Assembly: GCA_030613505.1 (NCBI GenBank)
Contig: JAUWLW010000013.1
Span: forward strand, 1-61,119
DNA length: 61,119 nucleotides
Direction: 5' to 3'
DNA from: Candidatus Zixiibacteriota bacterium
Lineage (GTDB): Bacteria > RBG-13-66-14 > B26-G2 > WVWN01
Under the pieces are notes generated by a model. It made no database searches. It worked only from the letters and a program-made list of their open reading frames with translations, and was not told where the DNA came from. Below, in pieces: positions 55,919 to 61,119 of this stretch (positions within the stretch are counted from its first letter, which is position 1; each line of letters begins with the position of its first letter). Both the position numbers and the translations under genes were made by a program.

Positions 55919-56584
55919 ATGTTGTCGAAGGCCGAGAAGGAATATATAGACGCGCGCGGCTACTGGACGCCCTTCAAGCCGCTGGCGCTCTTCTACCGCC
56001 ACCAGCTCGAGCGGGCGCTGACGCGCGTGCTGCGGCGGGAGGGCGTGGCGCTGGAGGACAAGCGGCTGTTGGAGGACGGCTGCGAGCGCGGCAACCTGCT
56101 CCGGCAGCTCCTCGAGCTGGGCGCGCCGCCCGGGCGGTGCGTGGGCCTCGACCGGGACGAGGGGGCCTTGCGCGATGGCCGCGCCAAGACCGCGGCGGCG
56201 GTGCGCTTCGTCTGCGGCGACGCCGCGGCGCTGCCGTTCCGCGCCGGCGCCTTCGACGTCGTCGTCCAGTCGCTGTTGTTCTCGTCGCTGCCGCCGGGGG
56301 AGGCGCGGGAGCTCGCGGCCGCGGAAGTTGAGCGCGTCCTGGCCGACGACGGCGTCTTCGTCTGGTACGACTTCGTCGAGCGCGCGAAGAAGGGCCTACC
56401 GCGGGGGCTCGAGCTGGACGAAGTCCGGGAGCTCTTCGGCGGGTGGCGCCTCGCCGCCTACAAATTCGGCCTGCGCTTCAAGTGGGTGCACTTCCTCGTC
56501 AACAAGTGGCTTTGGCTCGCGCAGACGCTGGCCTCGCTCGGCGTCGGCCGCTCCCATTACGTAATAATAATGCGCCGCCCCTGA
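55919..56584 (+). CDS. class I SAM-dependent methyltransferase
   Basis: A 221-residue Rossmann-type methyltransferase. Motif I LLEDGCERGNLLRQLLELG near 49-67, acidic GLDRDEGAL near 76, VCGDAAALPFRAGAFDVVVQSLLF near 98-121 and ERVLADDGVFVWYDF near 138-152. A hydrophobic segment near 190-215 (VHFLVNKWLWLAQTLASLG) may touch membranes. Motif I has D-G-C rather than D-V-G, a mild deviation. Substrate unknown. It stands alone between a divergent promoter and the tRNA. Confidence 0.82.
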   Translation: MLSKAEKEYIDARGYWTPFKPLALFYRHQLERALTRVLRREGVALEDKRLLEDGCERGNLLRQLLELGAPPGRCVGLDRDEGALRDGRAKTAAAVRFVCGDAAALPFRAGAFDVVVQSLLFSSLPPGEARELAAAEVERVLADDGVFVWYDFVERAKKGLPRGLELDEVRELFGGWRLAAYKFGLRFKWVHFLVNKWLWLAQTLASLGVGRSHYVIIMRRP

Positions 56585-56594
56585 GGGGCGGCGC
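56572..56594. terminator. perfect 10-bp GC hairpin with the stop codon as loop
   Basis: GCGCCGCCCC (56572-56581) pairs perfectly with 56585-56594. The 3-nt loop is exactly the TGA stop of the methyltransferase. There is no T-run, so termination efficiency is uncertain. It may also stop transcription of the convergent tRNA gene. Confidence 0.45.
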
Positions 56595-56598
56595 GGTG

Positions 56599-56680
56599 CG
56601 GAGGGCGAGGGAATCGAACCCCCAAGGCCGTTAGGCCGGCGGATTTCAAATCCGCTGCCATACCGTTAGGCGAGCCCTCC
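56599..56680 (-). tRNA. tRNA-Ser (UGA)
   Basis: Read on the minus strand: 7-bp acceptor GGAGGGC/GCCCTCC, D-arm GCC-loop-GGC with GG, anticodon stem GCGGA/TCCGC around TTTGAAA (anticodon TGA, plus-strand 56646-56648), a long class II variable arm with the CGGCC/GGCC stem, and T-arm GGGGG-TTCGATT-CCCTC. The CCA end is not encoded. The long variable arm and UGA anticodon fit serine. Confidence 0.95.
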
Positions 56681-56735
56681 GGGACGATTAATGATAAAGG
56701 AAACGCGCGCCGGCGTCAAGGCGTTTAGAGAATTG

Positions 56736-56764
56736 TTTACTTGGGCGGCGTTTAATCGTATAAT
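56736..56764 (+). promoter_or_regulatory. promoter of the ABC exporter operon
   Basis: TTTACT (56736-56741), 17 bp, TATAAT (56759-56764), 21 bases before the ATG. Confidence 0.6.
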
Positions 56765-56785
56765 GCCGCCGATTTTTTATTCGAG

Positions 56786-57709
56786 ATGGAAACCGCCTTC
56801 GAAGTATTGAATCTAACCAAACGGTTCGGCGGCGTAACGGCCGTCGACGACTTGTCGTTCGCCGTAGCCGCGGGCGAGGTCTTCGGCTTCCTGGGCCGCA
56901 ACGGCGCCGGCAAGACGACGACCATCAAGGTCGCGCTGGACCTGGTGAAGCCGACGGGAGGCGAAGTCCGCCTCTTCGGCGACGACTGGCGGGAGCCGGA
57001 GCTGAGGCGCCGCGTCGGCTACTTGCCCGAGTTCCCGGTCCGGTACCCGCACCTCACGCCGCGGCGGTACCTCCGCTTCGCGGCGCGGCTCTTCGGCGTG
57101 TCTCGAGCGGACGCGGCGCGGCGGGCCGACGAGCTAATCGCACAGGTCGAGCTGGAAGACGCCGCCGACCGCCGGATGGGCGGCTTCTCCAAGGGGATGC
57201 TCCAGCGCGTGGGCCTGGCGCAGGCGCTGGTCAACGAACCGGACCTCCTCTTCCTGGACGAGCCCACCGCCGGCCTCGACCCGCTGGGCCACCACCTCGT
57301 CAAGGCGTTGGTGCGCGACTACGCCGCGCGCGGGAAGGCCGTGGTCGTGAGCTCCCACATCCTGGCCGAAATAGAGGCCCAGTGTTCGCGCGTCGCCATA
57401 ATAGACGAGGGCCGGCTGGTGGCCGAGGGCGACCTGGCGGAACTGCTCAGGCCCACTAACGTCGTAGAGGTCGAGCTGGAGGGGCCCGCCGCGGCGGCGC
57501 GCGAGGCGTTCGAGAAGATCGCGAGCGCCGTCGACGTAGCCGGCAATCGCTTTGTCCTCACGCTCTTGCCCGGCAAGGAGGCGTCCGACGTCTCGAAGGC
57601 CGCGGCCGCGGCGGCCTGCGTCGTCACGGCGTTGACGACGCGGCGCCAGAGCCTGGAGGACCTGTTCGTTTCCGTGGTCAAGAGGCCCGGGGAGGAGGCG
57701 CCGGCGTGA
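56786..57709 (+). CDS. ABC transporter ATP-binding protein
   Basis: 307 residues. Walker A GRNGAGKTT near 38-46, signature FSKGMLQRVGLAQAL near 133-147, Walker B LLFLDEPTAGLDP near 153-165, and H-loop VVSSHIL. The signature SKGM (instead of SGGQ) and the C-terminal extension (about 225-300) are typical of ABC-2 type exporters of the CcmA/NatA group. It pairs with the permease that overlaps its stop by four bases. The cargo is unknown. Confidence 0.95.
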   Translation: METAFEVLNLTKRFGGVTAVDDLSFAVAAGEVFGFLGRNGAGKTTTIKVALDLVKPTGGEVRLFGDDWREPELRRRVGYLPEFPVRYPHLTPRRYLRFAARLFGVSRADAARRADELIAQVELEDAADRRMGGFSKGMLQRVGLAQALVNEPDLLFLDEPTAGLDPLGHHLVKALVRDYAARGKAVVVSSHILAEIEAQCSRVAIIDEGRLVAEGDLAELLRPTNVVEVELEGPAAAAREAFEKIASAVDVAGNRFVLTLLPGKEASDVSKAAAAAACVVTALTTRRQSLEDLFVSVVKRPGEEAPA

Positions 57710-58521
57710 CGGTCTGGCTCGTGGCGTGGGAGTACTTCAAACGCGCGTTCGCGTCGCGCACGCTCGTCGTCTTCGGCGTCGTCGGCGTGCTGTTCCTCAT
57801 AGTGGTGGGGTGTCTCTTCGGCGCCCAGCTCCAAAGCGGCGGCCGCGTCTACGGCGCCGAGGAGCAGCTAGGCATCGCGCGCGCCGCCTCCTACCACATC
57901 GCCGTCGGCTGGGGCATATTGTACGCCGTAATGCTCGCTATGGGCGCGGCGTCGCGGCCGCTGGACGACGGCCGGGCGCAGTTCCTGTTGTCCAAGCCGG
58001 TCCGCCGCTCGCACGTCCTGCTGGGCCAACTCCTCGGCGTCTTCCTGACGGCGCTCGCCGCGGCGGCGGCGCTCGCGGCGTTGGCGTCGGCGGTGTCGCT
58101 CTTGCGCGCGCACGTCTTCCCGGGGACGCTCTGGCTCGCCGTGGCCGTCGCGTCGCTTTCGCTCGCGCTCGCCGTCGCGCTGGTGGCCTTCTTCAGCATG
58201 TTCTTGCCGCGCGTCGTCGCCGGCATGTTGGGGATAATTATTTACCTGGCGAGCTTCCCGGCCGCTATCGGCGCGCTGCGCGACTTCATGACCGGCGGCT
58301 ACAAAGAGGCCGGCCTGCAGTTCCCGTGGTACGTGCGGTGGGGTGCCGAGGTTTACTTCGCCGCGGCGCCGCCCATCGCGGGGGTGCAGCTGCGCGCCGC
58401 CGAGCTGTTGAAGGCGCAACGCTGGGACGTCGACGGATGGCTGACGGTCGCCACGGCTGCGGTCTACGTCGTCCTCTTCTTCGTCGCGACGTGGGCGCTC
58501 TACGCCCGGCGGGACGTTTGA
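57706..58521 (+). CDS. ABC-2 type membrane permease
   Basis: A 271-residue protein starting at a GTG that overlaps the ATPase stop (GTGA). Six helices: about 13-33, 60-85, 100-130, 135-160, 165-185 and 240-265. The N-terminus WLVAWEYFKRAFASRTLVVFG is characteristic of ABC-2 subunits of the NosY/NatB group. It forms an exporter with the preceding ATPase. Confidence 0.9.
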   Translation: MTVWLVAWEYFKRAFASRTLVVFGVVGVLFLIVVGCLFGAQLQSGGRVYGAEEQLGIARAASYHIAVGWGILYAVMLAMGAASRPLDDGRAQFLLSKPVRRSHVLLGQLLGVFLTALAAAAALAALASAVSLLRAHVFPGTLWLAVAVASLSLALAVALVAFFSMFLPRVVAGMLGIIIYLASFPAAIGALRDFMTGGYKEAGLQFPWYVRWGAEVYFAAAPPIAGVQLRAAELLKAQRWDVDGWLTVATAAVYVVLFFVATWALYARRDV

Positions 58522-58541
58522 CGGGTTTAATTTAGAAAAAT

Positions 58542-58570
58542 ATAGGGCGGCGTTTGGCGCCGCCCTTTTG
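58542..58570 (+). terminator. intrinsic terminator of the ABC operon
   Basis: GGGCGGCG (58545-58552) pairs with 58558-58565 around a 5-nt loop, followed by TTTTG. Confidence 0.8.
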
Positions 58571-58585
58571 TTTTAGCCGCGAGTT

Positions 58586-58780
58586 CTATTTTACGACCGC
58601 CACTTTCGCCGTCGCCGCGGCGTCGCCGGCCGCAAGACGCAATATATAAATCCCCGGCGACAGGTCCGCCGTGCCGAGCTCCCACGCGCCCGGGCCCGGG
58701 CGAGGGGTGTTTTTTACCGGCGGGGGAGAAAATGGTTGACCATTTATGACTATTTTGATAATAATTAACGACGGTAACAT
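58586..58780 (-). pseudogene. remnant: C-terminal sorting-domain tail of a lost secreted protein
   Basis: A 64-codon minus-strand frame whose last 33 residues (WELGTADLSPGIYILRL..AATAKVAVVK) match the end of an Ig-like type A sorting domain: the SPG(I/V)Y.LRL strand followed by the KVAVVK end strand. The upstream part (to 58780) is not recognisable as protein and has no signal peptide. The gene therefore looks truncated, with only its 3' end left. It lies in a 363-base stretch (58522-58884) that otherwise holds only the ABC terminator and an AT-rich leader region. Confidence 0.55.
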
Positions 58781-58884
58781 GGTTAGCCTAATATAGCGGG
58801 TGGTGGACGCCGATAAGTTATCGACGTCCTAAAACGTAATCTTCGATAAATCCTTTACTATCAAAGAGAATGAAGGAGGACTGA

Positions 58885-59511
58885 GTGACGATGCGAAATC
58901 CTTACACAACGTTCGTGAATACGGCCGCGGCGTTTTTATTCGTCTTCTTCGGGTTCGCCGGCACGGTCGCGGCGTACCCGCCGGCCGTAGGGATAGCCGG
59001 CAAGGCCACCTCATGTCTCGCCTGCCACGCCGACAACGGCCCCTGGCTGGGGGAGGAGAAGGTCGTCATCGACGTTATAGACAAAGGTACGATGACCTCC
59101 CTGCGGCAAACGGACGGTACGTTCTTGCTCGAGGCCGAGCGAGGCGCGCGACGAACCGTTATTACGGTCATCGGGTGGATGAAGGACGGGGACGTAGCGC
59201 CCCCCGAGAAAAACGCGTGGCTCTACGTGGACCCGGCCCGTATCGATACGGACTCCCTTTCGAAATTCGCGCCCGGGTGGGGGGTAAACTTGCCGATGGC
59301 CTGTCGTCTGATCGGCGATAAGCTGGAAGGTTTCGAGGGCGCATATATTACGGCGCTCCCGATGAAGGTCCAGGCCTTTGACGGCGCCGGTACTACCGAG
59401 CTGGTCCTACAAGTGATGTTGACCAGGGGCCAGGGCGCCAAGGGGAACCCGAACGATGGCCTGGTCGCGAACTACTTCGAGCGTAAGGTGGTCCTCAAGG
59501 TGCGCGATTGA
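58885..59511 (+). CDS. secreted monohaem c-type cytochrome-like protein
   Basis: 206-208 residues (GTG at 58885, five bases after GGAGG, or ATG two codons later). N-terminal export helix to about 30. Directly after it is a single haem site SCLACHADNGPWLGEE near 44-58. The remaining 150 residues are beta-rich without further CxxCH motifs (VIDVIDKGTM..LLEAERGARRTVITVIGW), like the Ig-like haem-domain combinations seen in some cytochromes of respiratory or sulfur enzymes. Not assignable to a named family. It has a good ribosome site but no strong promoter. The tandem array begins about 35 bases after it. Confidence 0.7.
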   Translation: MTMRNPYTTFVNTAAAFLFVFFGFAGTVAAYPPAVGIAGKATSCLACHADNGPWLGEEKVVIDVIDKGTMTSLRQTDGTFLLEAERGARRTVITVIGWMKDGDVAPPEKNAWLYVDPARIDTDSLSKFAPGWGVNLPMACRLIGDKLEGFEGAYITALPMKVQAFDGAGTTELVLQVMLTRGQGAKGNPNDGLVANYFERKVVLKVRD

Positions 59512-59547
59512 AATTATGGCCGGCGGTTGACGGGCCCCAATGCGTTG

Positions 59548-59616
59548 GCGTACGCCCGCGGCGCGACCTCGGTCCTCCCGGCGAGCGTCGGGAAGATAAA
59601 GGCGATTTACCGGTAA
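59548..59616 (+). pseudogene. array copy 0: 3'-end remnant of a tandem secreted-protein gene
   Basis: About 22 codons encoding ARGATSVLPASVGKIKAIYR and stop, almost the same as the end of copy 1 (60558-60626) at an offset of exactly 1010 bases. No start codon, signal peptide or body precedes it, so the copy is a remnant left by deletion at the array edge. Confidence 0.8.
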
Positions 59617-59786
59617 ATACGGCCGCCTTGTTACGGGGGCGGAATATAGGGTTTCAATAACTTATACGGCGCCTTCGACGTAGGCGGCAATGGCGCGGAA
59701 ACGGGGGGGCTTGACATAGGCGTCAAATACTGTTATAAATTATTTTGACGGAGGCATTAGCCATATAGCGTTGGAGGTGTAAACCG
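59617..59786 (+). repeat. array intergenic unit 1 (97% identical to 60627-60796)
   Basis: The 170-base spacer after copy 0 repeats after copy 1 with only about five mismatches. It contains G7 (59703-59709), the promoter, an AT-rich leader and GGAGGTG. It defines a direct repeat of period 1010 bases. Confidence 0.9.
59711..59739 (+). promoter_or_regulatory. array promoter 1 with overlapping dyad
   Basis: TTGACA (59711-59716), 17 bp, TATAAA (59734-59739). TTGAC-ATAGGC-GTCAA (59711-59726) is an inverted repeat covering the -35. Another TTTGACG half-site lies at about 59744. G7 sits directly upstream of the -35. Confidence 0.7.
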
Positions 59787-60626
59787 ATGAGAAAAATAAT
59801 TGCCGTAGTCTGCATGGCGGCGTTGGCGACTTGCGCTTACGCGGAGGTTGGGTCCGTTATCAGCTCGTTCTATATTGGGAAGACGGTCGAACCCACGAGT
59901 TATTTCGCCGCGATATACCGCGACCCGGCGTACGTTTATTCTTTCTGGAATTACATCGACACGGCTTACCTGCGTACGTACACCCCATCGGGTTCCCAGG
60001 TTAATAACGTATACCTGGCGTCATCTACCTATCCGGGCGACATGACCGGTTGCCACCTGGGCGCCCCGTATTTCGCGTTCTCCGGTACCGAGTCGGACAA
60101 AATATATTTCGCGAGAACTGATAACGCGTCAGTACTCCAGTCCTTCCCGGCCAAGGGCCCGGGAGGACGGGACCCGTACGACATAATGTGGGACGGCCGG
60201 TACTACCACGTCCATTCCGCGACCGGCGTCTACAATTTATACACGCCGGCCGGGGCGCTGGCCGGGCAGTGGACCGTGGCCGGGTGGCCGGCCGGGATGA
60301 GAGCCGGGGGTTCGGCCTTTTCCAAGTCTTTCAACAACGCCGGCGGCCGGTACCTTTTCGTAGTTTCCAGCCGCGACGATTTACATTACGTTTTCAATAT
60401 GGGAAGTGGTTCTCTACTGGCCTCGTGGGGTATGGTTACTGAGTATTCGCGCGGCCAAAATTACGGCGACGCGTACCCGGCGTCGTACGGCGGCGCCCTC
60501 TGGTACCACGGTTACTTAACCCAACCCCCCCACGAACATTGGGCTTACCAGATCGACGTCAACGCCCGCGGCGCCGCCTCGGTCGTCCCCGCGAGTATCG
60601 GGAAGATAAAAGCTATTTACCGGTAA
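59787..60626 (+). CDS. array copy 1: secreted beta-propeller-like protein, unknown function
   Basis: A 279-residue protein with signal peptide MRKIIAVVCMAALATCAYA. The mature part is Tyr/Gly/Ser-rich with repeated blade-like segments (YVYSFWNYID.., YDIMWDGRYYHVHSATGVYNLYTPAG, YLFVVSSRDDLHYVFN). It ends ASVVPASIGKIKAIYR, the candidate C-terminal tag. GGAGGTG precedes the ATG. It is the only complete member of the array in this window. The family is unknown to me; a propeller fold is inference from the repeat pattern. Confidence 0.8.
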   Translation: MRKIIAVVCMAALATCAYAEVGSVISSFYIGKTVEPTSYFAAIYRDPAYVYSFWNYIDTAYLRTYTPSGSQVNNVYLASSTYPGDMTGCHLGAPYFAFSGTESDKIYFARTDNASVLQSFPAKGPGGRDPYDIMWDGRYYHVHSATGVYNLYTPAGALAGQWTVAGWPAGMRAGGSAFSKSFNNAGGRYLFVVSSRDDLHYVFNMGSGSLLASWGMVTEYSRGQNYGDAYPASYGGALWYHGYLTQPPHEHWAYQIDVNARGAASVVPASIGKIKAIYR

Positions 60627-60796
60627 ATACGGCCGCCTTGTTACGGGCGCGGAATATAGGGTTTCAATAACTTATACGGCGCCTTCGACGTAGGCGGCAA
60701 TGGCGCGGAAACGGGGGGGCTTGACATAGGCGTCAAATACTGTTATAAATTATTTTGACGGAGGCATTAACCCTATAGCGTTGGAGGTGTAAAAAG
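60627..60796 (+). repeat. array intergenic unit 2
   Basis: Second copy of the array spacer, offset exactly 1010 bases from the first, with G7 at 60713-60719. Confidence 0.9.
60721..60749 (+). promoter_or_regulatory. array promoter 2
   Basis: TTGACA (60721-60726), 17 bp, TATAAA (60744-60749); identical to array promoter 1, including the TTGAC/GTCAA dyad. Confidence 0.7.
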
Positions 60797-61119
60797 ATGA
60801 GAAAAATAATTACCGTAGTCTGCGTGGCGGCGTTCGCGACGTGCGCTTACGCGGAGGTTGGGTCCGTTATTAGTTCTTTTTATTTAGGGACCTCGGGCAT
60901 ATACGATTGGTGGTGGTTCGGGATTTACCGGGACCCTTCTTACGTGTATTGCATCCATCATCAGCTTAGCGGCGTTAACCTGTATTTTTATACGCCTGGG
61001 GGATCGCGTCAGGGGTATGTCCCTATTTATTCCGGGACAATCTCTTATTACGGCGACTCGGACCGCTGTCACTTGGGGGCGGGTTATATCGCGTGGATGG
61101 CAGACGGTCTTCTCATTTT
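60797..61119 (+). CDS. array copy 2: secreted protein, 3' end beyond the window
   Basis: 107 codons are present, open to the window edge. The signal peptide and first mature residues (MRKIITVVCVAAFATCAYA, then EVGSVISSFY) nearly equal copy 1. Afterwards the sequence diverges strongly (GTSGIYDWWWFGIYRDPSYVYCIHH), keeping only spaced motifs such as IYRDP.YVY, YTP.GS and CHLGA. This pattern fits duplicated genes whose mature part has diversified while the regulatory and export parts stayed conserved. Confidence 0.8.
   Translation, partial: MRKIITVVCVAAFATCAYAEVGSVISSFYLGTSGIYDWWWFGIYRDPSYVYCIHHQLSGVNLYFYTPGGSRQGYVPIYSGTISYYGDSDRCHLGAGYIAWMADGLLI

Noticed and set aside
59548-61119. The right-end repeats considered as an insertion sequence or integron cassette array
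   Set aside because: No transposase or integrase, no inverted termini and no attC-like structure. Each unit is a promoter plus an exported gene, so gene tandem duplication explains it.

Overview
The window is GC-rich, densely coded DNA from a Gram-negative-type bacterium. It has many signal peptides and lipoproteins, an RND efflux pump, MreD, FtsB/DivIC, and proteins ending in Ig-like type A sorting domains of the kind used by type IX secretion in the FCB superphylum. Together with the many unrecognised secreted proteins, this suggests an uncultured FCB-related lineage; no closer placement is supportable from sequence alone. Most readable promoters are canonical -35/-10 pairs with 17-bp spacing, and most intergenic regions carry GC-rich hairpin terminators. 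No insertion sequence, phage module or CRISPR array was seen; one tRNA (Ser, UGA) was found.

Layout. 0.1-8.5 kb is an energy block: a K+-independent proton-pumping pyrophosphatase, a small haem c lipoprotein, then an apparent operon of a membrane protein with a haem c motif, a SHOCT protein, fumarate reductase/succinate dehydrogenase A and B subunits with no recognisable membrane anchor, and a fusion of rubredoxin to a pyruvate oxidase/acetolactate synthase-type TPP enzyme. 8.5-22 kb holds a secreted protein, SMC, a Yip1 protein, a lipoprotein, a TPR-CapA protein, a PSP1/RicT-like protein, an outer-membrane-like protein, a slipin, a LEA14-like lipoprotein and a two-domain M16 protease. 22-31 kb has two B12-binding radical SAM enzymes, a methyltransferase, a pentapeptide-repeat channel-like protein, a VWA-like membrane protein and an aldehyde dehydrogenase. 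31-41 kb is mostly minus-strand core metabolism and division (mreD, a tRNA-thiolation-like PP-loop enzyme, ftsB-like, enolase, glutamate dehydrogenase, class II aldolase). It is interrupted at 35.3-38.3 kb by two genes of visibly lower GC (PepC-like peptidase and a thioredoxin-reductase-like flavoprotein lacking its CxxC). These sit between two diverged copies of one terminator-promoter module. 41-53 kb alternates secreted or surface proteins with an RND pump and Ogt. 53-58.5 kb has a four-gene operon headed by an XPB-N-like protein, a methyltransferase, tRNA-Ser and an ABC exporter. 58.5 kb to the end carries a sorting-domain remnant, a haem c protein and a tandem array of secreted-protein genes.

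Most notable: (1) the tandem array at the right edge, with an exact 1010-bp spacing, near-identical promoters and signal peptides but divergent mature domains; (2) a C-terminal motif (P-x-S-x-G-x-x-K-A-x-Y) shared by the array proteins and an unrelated secreted protein 50 kb away, a candidate sorting tag; (3) two secreted-protein promoters whose -35/-10 spacers consist largely of a simple repeat, G10 and (CT)10, the hallmark of phase variation; (4) the rubredoxin-TPP enzyme fusion inside the anchorless Frd/Sdh operon; (5) candidate leaderless genes and one gene with a ribosome site and signal peptide but no canonical start codon.
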